From contig NZ_LT607752.1 in the NCBI RefSeq assembly GCF_900090265.1, positions 5,090,001 to 5,154,000 of the forward strand: 64,000 nucleotides of DNA. Direction: 5' to 3'. Both the position numbers and the translations under genes were made by a program. Below the pieces are notes generated by a model that searched no databases, was not told where the DNA came from, and saw only the letters and a program-made list of their open reading frames with translations. This document shows positions 25,540-33,647 of this stretch, one piece after another; the first letter of the stretch is position 1, and every line of letters begins with the position of its first letter. This DNA comes from Micromonospora rifamycinica (GTDB lineage: Bacteria > Actinomycetota > Actinomycetes > Mycobacteriales > Micromonosporaceae).

Positions 25540-26352
25540 TCACCCCTGGCCGCTGGCCGGGTGCGGGGCGATCTGGCCCTGGCGCAGCCGGGCCGCGCAC
25601 AGCTCGGCCAGCTTCGCGTACGCGGGCTCGCCGATCAGCGCGGTCAGCTCCGGGGCGTACGACAGGTACATCGGCTCGGCGCCCACGTGCGCGTCGGTCG
25701 AGGAGGTGCACCACCAGTCCAGGTCGTGCCCGCCGGAGCCCCAGCCCCGCCGGTCGAACTCCGCCAGCGTCGAGACCAGCACCTTGGTGTCGTCGGGCCG
25801 GGTGGTCCACTCCTGGTCCCGACGGACCGGTAGCTGCCAGCAGACGTCCGGCTTGTACTCCAGCGGGTGCACCCCGTCGCGCAGCGCCTGGCCGTGCAGC
25901 GCGCAGCCGCCCCCACCGGGGAAGTCGGCGTCGTTGAGGAACACGCAGGGCGCGTCCTCGCCCCGGGTGGCGGTCCGCCGGGCCGGGTTCTTGCCGTCGA
26001 TGGTGTCGGTCGCGGTCCAGTTCTTCGTACCCCGACGGAAGTGCTGCCAGGTCTGCGGGGTGAGCCGCTTGACCGCGGCCCGGACCCGCTTCTCGTCGTC
26101 GGTGTCGGTGAAGAACGCGCCGTGCGAGCAGCAGCCGTCGGCGGCCCGGCCGGCGACGATGCCGTGGCAGCCCCGACCGAAGATGCACGTCCAGCGGGAC
26201 AGCAGCCAGGTGAGGTCGGCGCGGACCAGGTGCCGCCCGTCGGCCGGGTCGACGAATTCGATCCACTCCCGGGGGAAGTCCAGCGCCACCTCCCGGCTCC
26301 GCGGATCGCCGGGGTCGTCCACCAGCACGTGCAGCTCAACCTGGCTCGTCAC
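25540..26352 (-). CDS. Cysteine-rich conserved protein (Rv0495c-like)
   Basis: A 270-residue cytoplasmic protein from GTG 26352. The region CIFGRGCHGIVAGRAADGCC (about residues 55-75) packs four cysteines and a histidine. More cysteines occur in PCVFLNDADF, GCALHGQAL and DVCWQLP, and WWCTSS follows near 214. The clustering suggests a bound metal or Fe-S centre, like the cysteine-cluster (YkgJ/DUF3109) proteins. Position between regX3 and ppx is the same as Rv0495c in mycobacteria, which I recall being linked to redox balance; that link is not shown by this sequence. No membrane segment. Confidence 0.75.
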   Translation of the reverse strand: MTSQVELHVLVDDPGDPRSREVALDFPREWIEFVDPADGRHLVRADLTWLLSRWTCIFGRGCHGIVAGRAADGCCSHGAFFTDTDDEKRVRAAVKRLTPQTWQHFRRGTKNWTATDTIDGKNPARRTATRGEDAPCVFLNDADFPGGGGCALHGQALRDGVHPLEYKPDVCWQLPVRRDQEWTTRPDDTKVLVSTLAEFDRRGWGSGGHDLDWWCTSSTDAHVGAEPMYLSYAPELTALIGEPAYAKLAELCAARLRQGQIAPHPASGQG

Positions 26353-26425
26353 CCGGACCAGGGTACGCGGGGCCGGTCGGCCGGGCCGGCGAGCCGGGGA
26401 AACGTCTTGGCCCTAGGGTCTTCTC

Positions 26426-27370
26426 ATGCGGCTGGGTGTGCTCGACGTCGGTTCCAACACGGTCCATCTCCTCCTGGTCGACGCCCACCACGGCGCGCAT
26501 CCGTGGGCGGCGCACTCCGAGAAGGTGGTGCTGCGGCTGGCCGAGCAGATCGGACCGGACGGCGCACTCACCCGGGCCGGGGCCGACGGGCTGGTCGAGG
26601 CGGTCGGCGCGGCCCGGGCGGCGGCCACCGCCCTGGCCGCCGACGACCTGCTGGCCTTCGCGACCAGCGCGGTGCGTGACGCCACCAACGCGGCCGAGGT
26701 GCTGACCCGGGTCCGGGAGGAGACCGGCGTACGGCTGGAGGTGCTCTCCGGTGCGGACGAGGCGCGGGCGACGTTCCTCGCGGTCCGGCGGTGGTTCGGC
26801 TGGTCGGCGGGGCGGCTGCTGGCGATGGACATCGGCGGCGGTTCGTTGGAGCTGGCCGCCGGCATCGACGAGGACCCGGAGGTGGCGGTGTCGCTGCCGC
26901 TGGGGGCCGGCCGGCTCAGCCGGGAGCGGCTGCACGTCGACCCGTCCGGGTCGACGCCACCCACCGCCGAGGCCGTGGAGGAGCTACGGGAGTACGTCGA
27001 CGCGCAGCTCGACCCGGTGGTGGAGAAGCTGGCCGGGGTCGGCTGGGACCGCCCGGTGGCCAGCTCCAAGACGTTCCGGACGCTGGCCCGGCTGGCCGGG
27101 GCGGCACCCTCCTCGGCGGGCCTGTGGACCCGTCGCAGCCTCACCCGGACCGGGGTACGGCAGGTGCTGGGGTTCGTCCGGCACATCCCGCCGGCCCAGC
27201 TGCCCGAGCTGGAAGGGGTGAGCGCCGGCCGGGCGCACCAACTGCTGGCCGGCGCGGTGGTGGCCGAGGCGGTGCTGCGCCGGTTCGACCTGCCGGCGGT
27301 GGACATCTGCCCATGGGCGCTGCGTGAGGGCGTCATCCTCAGACGGTTGGATCAGCTCGTACCGATGTGA
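26426..27370 (+). CDS. ppx: Exopolyphosphatase / guanosine pentaphosphatase family
   Basis: A 314-residue ASKHA-fold phosphatase from ATG 26426. Phosphate-1 motif VLDVGSNTVHLLLVD (residues 5-19), FATSAVRDATNA near 76 and phosphate-2 motif LLAMDIGGGSLELA near 135 are intact. Length matches short actinobacterial Ppx1 (Rv0496) rather than the 500-residue E. coli enzyme. It removes terminal phosphate from polyphosphate and perhaps pppGpp; linkage to senX3-regX3 and phoU ties it to phosphate control. It is followed 75 bases on by the TIM-barrel gene. Confidence 0.93.
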   Translation: MRLGVLDVGSNTVHLLLVDAHHGAHPWAAHSEKVVLRLAEQIGPDGALTRAGADGLVEAVGAARAAATALAADDLLAFATSAVRDATNAAEVLTRVREETGVRLEVLSGADEARATFLAVRRWFGWSAGRLLAMDIGGGSLELAAGIDEDPEVAVSLPLGAGRLSRERLHVDPSGSTPPTAEAVEELREYVDAQLDPVVEKLAGVGWDRPVASSKTFRTLARLAGAAPSSAGLWTRRSLTRTGVRQVLGFVRHIPPAQLPELEGVSAGRAHQLLAGAVVAEAVLRRFDLPAVDICPWALREGVILRRLDQLVPM

Positions 27371-27445
27371 CGTACGCCGGTGGTCGCGGGGCTTTTGCGG
27401 TTGCTCGTCCCGAAGCGTGGTGACACCCCGGGCTACCCTCGGGGG

Positions 27446-28252
27446 GTGACTTCCCGCGTCCCGGTGCTCCTGTCCAGTTCCTCGGTCTTCCCCGAACGGA
27501 CCGCGGCGGCGTTCCAGCTCGCCGCGACGCTCGGCTACGACGGCGTCGAGGTGATGGTCTGGACCGACGCCGTCAGCCAGGACGCCGGCGCGCTGCGCGG
27601 GCTCGCCGCGCACTACGGCGTGCCGGTGCTCTCGGTGCACGCCCCCTGCCTGCTGGTCACCCAGCGGGTGTGGAGCCCCGACCCGTGGGAGCGGCTGCGG
27701 CGGGCCGCCGAGCTGGCCGACACGCTGGAGGCGCCGACGGTGGTGGTGCACCCGCCGTTCACCTGGCAGCGCGACTACGCCCGGCACTTCGCCGACGGGC
27801 TGGACACCGTCGCCACCCGGTTCGACGGGCTGCACTTCGCGGTGGAGAACATGTACCCGGTCCGGATGGCCGGACGGCAGTTCGTGCCGTACGCGCCCGG
27901 CTGGGATCCGACCGAGGTCGGCTACCCCGCGTACACCCTCGACCTGTCGCACTGCGCCGCCTCGCACAGCGACCCACTGGCGATGGCCGACCGGATGGGC
28001 GCCGGCCTGGCCCACGTCCACCTGGGCGACGGCACCGGCGAGGGCCGCGACGAGCACCTGGTCCCCGGCCGGGGCACCCAGCCCTGCGCCGAGCTGCTCC
28101 GCTCCCTGGCCGGGCGCGGCTTCACCGGCTCGGTCGCGGTGGAGGTCACCACCCGGGGCGCCAGGAGCCGTGGCGTCCGCGAGGCCGACCTCCGTGAGTC
28201 CCTCGCCTTCGCCCGCGCCCACCTCACCGCCACCACCCCCCTCAACGCCTGA
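27446..28252 (+). CDS. Sugar phosphate isomerase/epimerase-like TIM barrel (Rv0498-like)
   Basis: A 268-residue xylose-isomerase-like barrel (AP endonuclease 2 family) from GTG 27446. Likely metal ligands are in LSVHAPC near 58, VVVHPP near 96, FAVENMYP near 134, LDLSHCAASH near 170 and HVHLGDGTGEGRDEH near 192. Mycobacteria have the same gene after ppx. The substrate is unknown; sugar-phosphate isomerase and DNA-repair endonuclease-like roles are both used by this fold. The gene ends shortly before an intergenic palindromic repeat region. Confidence 0.85.
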   Translation: MTSRVPVLLSSSSVFPERTAAAFQLAATLGYDGVEVMVWTDAVSQDAGALRGLAAHYGVPVLSVHAPCLLVTQRVWSPDPWERLRRAAELADTLEAPTVVVHPPFTWQRDYARHFADGLDTVATRFDGLHFAVENMYPVRMAGRQFVPYAPGWDPTEVGYPAYTLDLSHCAASHSDPLAMADRMGAGLAHVHLGDGTGEGRDEHLVPGRGTQPCAELLRSLAGRGFTGSVAVEVTTRGARSRGVREADLRESLAFARAHLTATTPLNA

Positions 28253-28412
28253 CCCGCACGCCCTCCCGGCTCCCCTTCCCCCTCCGCGCGCCCCCTGCGC
28301 CCCTGCCCTCGTCCCTCCGCGTGCCGCCTCCGCCGCCGGCCCGCTGCCGGCCCCCCGCTGCCGGCCTGCTGCCGGCCGGCTCCGGCCGGCCCGCCCCGGC
28401 CGGCCCGCCCCG

Positions 28413-28456
28413 GTGATCAAGAGGTTTGGGTCATGTGATCAAGAGGTTTGGGTCAT
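28413..28456. repeat. Tandem 22-bp direct repeat of the TGATCAAGAGGTTTG element
   Basis: GTGATCAAGAGGTTTGGGTC plus AT occurs twice back to back (28413-28434 and 28435-28456). About 25 bases later AATCTCTTGATCA (28479-28491) is an inverted partner, so a hairpin can form. The same core makes the perfect palindrome at 57499-57569. It lies between convergent genes in a 314-base gap with no credible coding frame. Confidence 0.85.
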
Positions 28457-28487
28457 CCGCCGCAGTGAATCTGACCTGAATCTCTTG

Positions 28488-28515
28488 ATCAACGCCCCCG
28501 AATCAACGCCCCCGA
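28488..28515. repeat. Tandem 14-bp repeat
   Basis: ATCAACGCCCCCGA occurs twice in direct succession immediately after the inverted partner of the neighbouring element, suggesting a second local duplication. Confidence 0.8.
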
Positions 28516-28566
28516 GGGGAGGCCGTGGGGAGGGGTGGGGTGGGAGGTTCGGGGGTTGGGGGTGGG

Positions 28567-29115
28567 TCAGGGGACGGGGGTGAGGGTGGGTTGTTCGGCG
28601 GCGCGTTTGCGGGCGCGGTGGGCGGCCACGTGGGAGCGGGTGGCGCAGCGGTCCGAGCAGAACCGGCGGCAGCAGTTGGACGAGGTGTCCAGGTAGACGT
28701 TGCCGCAGCGGTCGTCGGCACAGACCCCGAACCGGGCGCTGCCGTACTCGCAGAGCCAGACCGACAGGCCCCACACCGCGCCGGCCAGGTACTCCGACGA
28801 GACCGAGGCGCCGCGGCTGGTCACGTGCATGTGCCAGTCGCTGGAGTCGTGGCCGGAGATGCGCGGTTGCACCGGGAACGCCTCCAGCATGGCGTTCAGT
28901 TCCGCCACCGCCTGGGCGTCGCGGCCCGAGGTGCCGTACTCGAAGACGTCCCGCAGCCGTTTCTGCGCCCGCCGGAAGACCGCCAGGTCCCGGTCGGCGA
29001 CTTCGTCGCGCATCCAGGCGTTGTCGTCCGGGAAGAGGGCACGCAGGTCGTCGAGGTCGTCCAGCCGGGAGTTGACGAGGTCGACCCCGGTCCGGGCGTA
29101 CGCGTCGAAGTTCAC
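28567..29115 (-). CDS. CGNR zinc-finger / ABATE-domain protein
   Basis: A 182-residue protein from GTG 29115. The N-terminal 120 residues are the helical ABATE (putative stress-responsive regulator) domain with VDLVNSRLDDLDDLRALF; the C-terminal zinc finger reads C-A-D-D-R-C-G-N-V-Y-L-D-T-S then CCRRFCSDRCATRSHVAAH, a standard CGNR finger. These proteins are thought to be DNA-binding regulators in actinobacteria. It is next to, but separate from, the ATP-grasp gene upstream. Confidence 0.85.
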   Translation of the reverse strand: MNFDAYARTGVDLVNSRLDDLDDLRALFPDDNAWMRDEVADRDLAVFRRAQKRLRDVFEYGTSGRDAQAVAELNAMLEAFPVQPRISGHDSSDWHMHVTSRGASVSSEYLAGAVWGLSVWLCEYGSARFGVCADDRCGNVYLDTSSNCCRRFCSDRCATRSHVAAHRARKRAAEQPTLTPVP

Positions 29116-29134
29116 CCGACCAACGGTAGACGAC

Positions 29135-30301
29135 TCACGGAACACGCGGCGCGTCGATGTAGTGCGGCACGAAGCGCGCGTAACCGTCGGTGATCAGACT
29201 TTCGCTCTCCCGGATGCCGACCCCGGCCGACTCGCCGTCGACGATCCAGCTTCCCAGCACCATGCGACCCCCGTCGAACTGCGGCAACGCCCGGAACTCC
29301 TGATAGCAGAAGCCTTCGTCGCCATAGATCCCCGGGTTGCTGATCTCGGTGTCGCCGGTGACGATGCGTACCGAGCCGCCCTCCCGGCCGAGCAGCGGCT
29401 TCGCCACGTACTCCGGCATGCCGCGCGGCGAGTCCAGGTAGGCCGGCAGCAGGTACTCGTGCCCCGGGAACAGCTCCCAGAGCACGGCCAGCAGCGCCTT
29501 GTTCGACAGCAGCAGCTTCCAGGCCGGCTCGATCCAGGTGGTCGGGGTGCCCGGGTCCAGCGCCGGGCGGCCGTACGGCTCGGCCAGCATCCACTCCCAC
29601 GGGTAGAGCTTGAAGCAGGTGGTGACCGGCCGGTCGGCGGCGTCGACGAAGCGCCGGCCGTCCCAGCCGACGTGCTGGATCGGCAGCAGCGTCACGTCCA
29701 GCCCGGCCTGCCGGGCCGTCTCGGCCAGGTAGCCCGCGGTGATCTGGTCCTCGCCGGAATCCTCCTCGTTGGACCAGCACACGTGCACCCGCCGGTCGTG
29801 CAGGCCGGCGCCGATCTTCGCCCACGCCCCCACCAGGCGCTCGTGCAGGCTGTTCCACTGGTCCGCGTGCGGGCGGGTCTCCTCCAGCCAGTACCACTGC
29901 ACGATGCTCGCCTCGACCAGCGCGGTCGGGGTGTCGGCGTTGTACTCCAGCAGCTTCGGCGGCCAGCAGCCGTCGTAGGCGAGATCGAACCGGCCGTACA
30001 GGGTGGGCGGACGTTCGTGCAGCGACCGGGCCACCGCCTGCGCCGCCCAGTCCGGGATGCCGAACTCGGCGTACCGGTGGCGGGCCACCACGTGCTCGGC
30101 GGCGGCCACCGACATCCGGTGCAGCTCCTCCGTCGCCTCCTCCAACCGCAGCACCTCGTCGAGGTCGAAGGCGTACGCGGCGGTCTCGTCCCAGTACGAC
30201 ATGATCTCGCCGTCGGGCAGCTCGGTGTCGACGTACACCAGGCCCTGGGTGCGGATCACGGCGTCGAAGTCCGGGCGGGGGGTGACCTGCTCCCGATGCA
30301 C
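29135..30301 (-). CDS. Glutathionylspermidine synthase-like ATP-grasp enzyme
   Basis: A 388-residue protein from GTG 30301 matching the preATP-grasp/ATP-grasp family of glutathionylspermidine synthase (PF03738). Conserved blocks are YDGCWPPKLLEYNADTPTALVEA near 110, CFKLYPWEWM near 235, NKALLAVLWELFPGHEYLLPAYL near 275 and VAKPLLGREGGSVRIV near 305, the expected ATP and Mg contacts. Actinobacteria lack glutathione, so the real substrate is likely a different peptide or amine ligation. It is coupled to a tiny lipoprotein gene whose stop is 2 bases upstream. Confidence 0.85.
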   Translation of the reverse strand: MHREQVTPRPDFDAVIRTQGLVYVDTELPDGEIMSYWDETAAYAFDLDEVLRLEEATEELHRMSVAAAEHVVARHRYAEFGIPDWAAQAVARSLHERPPTLYGRFDLAYDGCWPPKLLEYNADTPTALVEASIVQWYWLEETRPHADQWNSLHERLVGAWAKIGAGLHDRRVHVCWSNEEDSGEDQITAGYLAETARQAGLDVTLLPIQHVGWDGRRFVDAADRPVTTCFKLYPWEWMLAEPYGRPALDPGTPTTWIEPAWKLLLSNKALLAVLWELFPGHEYLLPAYLDSPRGMPEYVAKPLLGREGGSVRIVTGDTEISNPGIYGDEGFCYQEFRALPQFDGGRMVLGSWIVDGESAGVGIRESESLITDGYARFVPHYIDAPRVP

Positions 30302-30303
30302 CG

Positions 30304-30585
30304 TCAGCCTCCGCAGGAGGCGAGGTGGGTGCCGAAGCCGCCACGTTCGGGCAGCACGCCGGCCCCCGGGTCTCCGGCGGCGGCCCGGGGCTGGACGCCG
30401 GCGGTCGGCACCCGCATGGCGAGCGCGACGGTGTCCCCACCGCCGACCGGGCCGAGGGCGCAGTCGTCATCGTCGTCGTCGGAGGTGAGATTACAGCCGG
30501 ACAGGGCGAGCGCCAGGGCGGTGAGCGCCCCGAGCTGCACGGAGGCCGACCGCAGCCGGCGACGGGGGTGTCGTTCCACGTTCAT
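30304..30585 (-). CDS. Small Asp-rich lipoprotein
   Basis: A 93-residue protein from ATG 30585. An Arg-rich n-region and ALTALALALSGC lipobox (Cys31) mark it as a lipoprotein; directly after comes NLTSDDDDDDC, then a Gly/Ala-rich segment and a short C-terminus with two cysteines. It overlaps nothing and sits 2 bases before the ATP-grasp gene, so they are one operon. The acidic run could bind cations. No relatives recognised; function unknown. Confidence 0.7.
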   Translation of the reverse strand: MNVERHPRRRLRSASVQLGALTALALALSGCNLTSDDDDDDCALGPVGGGDTVALAMRVPTAGVQPRAAAGDPGAGVLPERGGFGTHLASCGG

Positions 30586-30743
30586 GGTTGTAACCGATCG
30601 GTGCCATCCGCGCGCCCCCGGACCGGAGCCTGTGACGCGGTTGGAACCTGACCGGCGCGCCCCGATGTGGCGGTGGGCACCCGGCCCGGCGCGGACCGGC
30701 CGCCGCCGGGCGTCGTCGTGCCGACGGGCGTTACGCTCGGCTC

Positions 30744-31664
30744 ATGCTCCGTTCCATCATCCTCGCCGCCGCCCGGTCATCCCAGGTCGAGCGGCTCGTC
30801 GCGACGGCCCCGCTCACCCGGGACGTCGTCCGCCGGTTCGTCGCCGGCACCGGCACCGACGACGCGCTGCGCGCGACCCGCGCACTCGTCGCCGACGGCC
30901 TCGCGGTCACCCTCGACTACCTCGGCGAGGACACCGTCACCGCAGAGCAGGCCGTCGCCACCCGGGACGAGTACCTCACCCTGCTGCGGGCGCTCGCCGC
31001 CGCCGGGCTGACCCCGGCCGCCGAGGTGAGCGTGAAGCTGTCCGCCCTCGGCCAGCGCTTCGACGAGCAACTGGCGTACGACAACGCGCGGGCGATCTGC
31101 GTGGCGGCCGACCAGGCGGGCACCACGGTCACCCTGGACATGGAGGACCACACCACCACCGACTCGACCCTGGACGCGCTGACCAAGCTGCGCAAGGACC
31201 ACCCGTCGACCGGTGCGGTGCTCCAGGCCTACCTGCGGCGTACCGAGTCGGACTGCCGGGAGCTGGCCGGCGTGGGGTCGCGGGTGCGGCTGTGCAAGGG
31301 CGCGTACTCCGAGCCGGAGTCGGTGGCCTACCAGTCGGCCCGCGAGGTGGACAAGTCGTACGTGCGCTGTCTCAACGTGCTGATGTCCGGCGCCGGCTAC
31401 CCGATGCTGGCCACCCACGATCCGCGCCTGATCGCCATCGGCGAGGACCGGGCCCGCTGGTTCGACCGGGGGCCGGGCGAGTTCGAGTTCCAGATGCTGT
31501 ACGGCATCCGCCCCGACGAGCAGGCCCGACTGGCCGGCGAGGGCTACACGGTGCGTACCTACCTGCCGTACGGGGACGACTGGTACGGCTACCTGATGCG
31601 CCGCCTCGCCGAGCGGCCGGCGAACCTGGCGTTCTTCGGCCGGGCGCTGGCCTCGAAGAAGTGA
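30744..31664 (+). CDS. putB: Proline dehydrogenase
   Basis: A 306-residue monofunctional FAD-dependent proline dehydrogenase from ATG 30744. It oxidises proline to pyrroline-5-carboxylate. Seen: VSVKLSALGQRFD near 93, VTLDMEDHTTTDSTL near 131, RLCKGAYSEPESVAY near 180 and LATHDPRLI near 217, then FEFQMLYGIR. No P5C dehydrogenase (rocA/putA) gene is adjacent. In mycobacteria the comparable position holds proC, a biosynthetic gene, so this looks like a lineage replacement at the locus. Confidence 0.92.
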   Translation: MLRSIILAAARSSQVERLVATAPLTRDVVRRFVAGTGTDDALRATRALVADGLAVTLDYLGEDTVTAEQAVATRDEYLTLLRALAAAGLTPAAEVSVKLSALGQRFDEQLAYDNARAICVAADQAGTTVTLDMEDHTTTDSTLDALTKLRKDHPSTGAVLQAYLRRTESDCRELAGVGSRVRLCKGAYSEPESVAYQSAREVDKSYVRCLNVLMSGAGYPMLATHDPRLIAIGEDRARWFDRGPGEFEFQMLYGIRPDEQARLAGEGYTVRTYLPYGDDWYGYLMRRLAERPANLAFFGRALASKK

Positions 31665-31931
31665 GCTGGCGGGTGCCCGCCGGCCGGTGCCCGGCGGGTG
31701 CCCGCCCGCCGGTGAGCCGGGAACGGACCGATTTTTCGGACGTATGACGCACCCCAGCGGAAAAGGCCAGGTCACGACCGGGTGAACGCCGGCTCTCCCG
31801 GGATCAGTTGCCGGAAGGGATCGCGCAGGTCACAGACGTCCCGCTACCGTACTGGTAACACGCGCGTTGCCGGCCCGCACGGGAGCTCCGTCGGGTGGCG
31901 CGCGCCGGGCATGGGATGGGTCGGGTGAGCC
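31665..31931. other. Intergenic region before the HTH gene
   Basis: GC-rich, with GGTGCCC/GGGTGCCCGC duplications after the proline dehydrogenase stop and a single T5 near 31731. A small dyad TACC-GTACT-GGTA lies near 31845. No gene or clear terminator is visible. Confidence 0.4.
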
Positions 31932-32144
31932 ATGGCCGGGTCGCAGTCCGCCGACGGTCGGTTGTCGGACGTCAGGTTCCTCACGGTCGCCGAGGTGGCC
32001 TCGGTGATGCGGGTGTCCAAGATGACGGTCTATCGCCTGGTGCACAGCGGTGAACTCACCGCGGTCCGGGTGGGCCGGTCGTTCCGGGTGCCCGAGCACG
32101 CGGTGCACGACTATCTGCGCGGGGCGTTCCAGGAGACCGCCTGA
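31932..32144 (+). CDS. Excisionase-type helix-turn-helix protein (Rv0500A-like)
   Basis: A 70-residue DNA-binding protein with the core FLTVAEVASVMRVSKMTVYRLV, then GELTAVRVGRSFRVPEHAVHDYL, the MerR/excisionase winged helix. The mycobacterial counterpart Rv0500A is highly conserved at the same place. In Streptomyces, from memory, the homologous small regulator next to the bldN region is a BldD target, so a developmental role is possible. ATG 31932 is the only sensible start. It precedes the bS22 gene by 206 bases. Confidence 0.88.
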   Translation: MAGSQSADGRLSDVRFLTVAEVASVMRVSKMTVYRLVHSGELTAVRVGRSFRVPEHAVHDYLRGAFQETA

Positions 32145-32159
32145 CCCCGCCGAGGGTGA

Positions 32160-32188
32160 CGTAACGGGCATCGACGGGGGCGCGTTGG
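32160..32188 (+). promoter_or_regulatory. BldN-type promoter motif upstream of the bS22 gene
   Basis: CGTAAC at 32160-32165, a 17-base spacer and CGTTGG at 32183-32188. The published Streptomyces sigma-BldN consensus, as I recall it, is CGTAAC-N16-CGTTGA. It could give a 150-nt leader for the bS22 transcript. A housekeeping-like TTGGTC-N18-TACCCT overlaps (32185-32214), so dual control is conceivable. Confidence 0.35.
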
Positions 32189-32350
32189 TCCGGCTGACGC
32201 TCTGCGGCTACCCTGGAGCCGATCCTGACCGTCCGCCGGTGCGCCCCGCTGCCACCACGCTGGTCCAGGTCCGTTGTCCGCAAGCGGCCACCGGCGTCAC
32301 CATCTCGACGCCGAGGGTCCGCCCCGAACGTTGCATTGAAAGGCTGTCGT

Positions 32351-32452
32351 ATGGGCTCGGTGGTCAAGAAGCGCCGCAAGCGCATGGCTAAGAAGAAGCA
32401 CCGCAAGCTGCTGCGCAAGACCCGCGTCCAGCGTCGCCGTCTCGGCAAGTGA
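32351..32452 (+). CDS. Small ribosomal protein bS22 (AURKAIP1/COX24 domain)
   Basis: A 33-residue, extremely basic protein, too short for usual gene calling: it starts MGSVVKKRRKRMAKKKHRK and ends RRRLGK before TGA 32450-32452. This is the actinobacterial bS22 (Rv0500B) known from mycobacterial ribosome structures, bound near the decoding centre. It is preceded by a 200-base leader and followed by the epimerase gene, as in mycobacteria. ATG 32351 is followed by a run of AAG/CGC codons. Confidence 0.93.
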   Translation: MGSVVKKRRKRMAKKKHRKLLRKTRVQRRRLGK

Positions 32453-32573
32453 CCCGCCGCCGGGCCACCACCCGGCGCGCGGTGCCGCTTGCCAACTGTC
32501 GACCCTCGGAGGCTCAGGTGATCAGGCCGCGGACATCCCGGCTCGGTCCCTCCTGCCGGTCAGGGCGTGCGCG

Positions 32574-33647
32574 ATGACCCCCGGAGGCACCTCAGGTGCC
32601 CCGGGGGTCGTCGTCGTGACCGGGGTCGGCCGCTACCTGGGCGCGCACGTCGCCGCCCGGCTCGCCACCGACCCCCGCATCGAACGGGTCATCGGCGTCG
32701 ACCCGGTCACCCCCGGTCCCGAGATCACCGGCCTGCTCGACCGGGTCGAACGGATCCGTCTGGACCTCGACTCGCTCGGTGGGCTGCTGGCCGACCTGGA
32801 CGTCGACGCCGTAGTCCACCTGGCCCTGGCGACCGCCCCCGACCCGCAGCACGGCGGCCGGCCGGCGATGAAGGAACAGAACGTCATCGGCACCATGCAG
32901 CTGCTCGCCGCCTGCCAGCGGGCACCCCGGCTGCGCAAACTCGTGGTCCGGTCGTCGACTGCCGCCTACGGGGCGTCCTTCCGCGACCCGGCGGTCTTCA
33001 CCGAGGAGACCGAGCCGCGCGAGGTGCCGCGCGGCGGTTTCGGCCGCGACATCCTCGACATCGAGGGGTACGTGCGCGGCTTCCGTCGCCGTCGCCCCGA
33101 CGTCACCGCGACCGTGCTGCGGTTCGCCCCGTTCATCGGCTCCACCGCCGACACCACGCTCACCCGCTACTTCTCCCGGCCGGTGGTGCCCACCGTCTTC
33201 GGCCGTGACCCCCGGCTCCAGTTCGTGCACTTCGACGACGCCCTGGAGGTGCTGCACCGGTCCGTCGCCGAGGACCACCCGGGGACGTACAACGTGGCCG
33301 GGCCGGGGGTGCTCTCGCTGTCCCAGGCGATCCGCCGGGCCGGTCGGGTGGCCGTGCCGGTGTGGGAGCCGGGCTTGTCGGGAGCCGCCGCGATCGCCCG
33401 CAACCTCGGGTTCGGCCGCTACGGCCTGGACCAGGTCGACCTGATCGTGCACGGCCGGGTGGTCGACACCAGCCGGCTGACCCGGGAGTACGGCTTCACC
33501 CCGCGCTCCACGGCCGTCGCGTTCGACGACTTCATCCGCGCCCACCACGGCGGGGTCGTGGTCGGCCGGGAGCAGCTCGCCGCGGCCGAGCAGGCGGTGC
33601 TGGAGAGCATCAGGCAGATCCGCTCCGCCGTCCGGGACCGCACGTGA
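32574..33647 (+). CDS. NAD-dependent epimerase/dehydratase-like (Rv0501-like)
   Basis: A 357-residue extended SDR. The cofactor motif is TGVGRYLGAHVA near residue 16 and the ID-type acidic end GVDPV near 40. At the active site SSTAAYG is present, but the expected Tyr-x-x-x-Lys reads GYVRGFR, without lysine, so it may not be a normal epimerase. The rest follows the galE2-like Rv0501 family, including RFAPFIGS and QFVHFDDALEVL. Its stop overlaps the GTG of the acyltransferase, indicating a functional pair, perhaps in lipid or envelope synthesis. Confidence 0.85.
   Translation: MTPGGTSGAPGVVVVTGVGRYLGAHVAARLATDPRIERVIGVDPVTPGPEITGLLDRVERIRLDLDSLGGLLADLDVDAVVHLALATAPDPQHGGRPAMKEQNVIGTMQLLAACQRAPRLRKLVVRSSTAAYGASFRDPAVFTEETEPREVPRGGFGRDILDIEGYVRGFRRRRPDVTATVLRFAPFIGSTADTTLTRYFSRPVVPTVFGRDPRLQFVHFDDALEVLHRSVAEDHPGTYNVAGPGVLSLSQAIRRAGRVAVPVWEPGLSGAAAIARNLGFGRYGLDQVDLIVHGRVVDTSRLTREYGFTPRSTAVAFDDFIRAHHGGVVVGREQLAAAEQAVLESIRQIRSAVRDRT

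Noticed and set aside
28413..28515. CRISPR array
   Set aside because: The repeats are directly adjacent without spacers and no cas genes are present.
28700..31747. A 1,015-codon open frame on the plus strand
   Set aside because: It is antisense to the CGNR, ATP-grasp and lipoprotein genes and runs over proline dehydrogenase in another frame; its composition is that of a GC-rich shadow.
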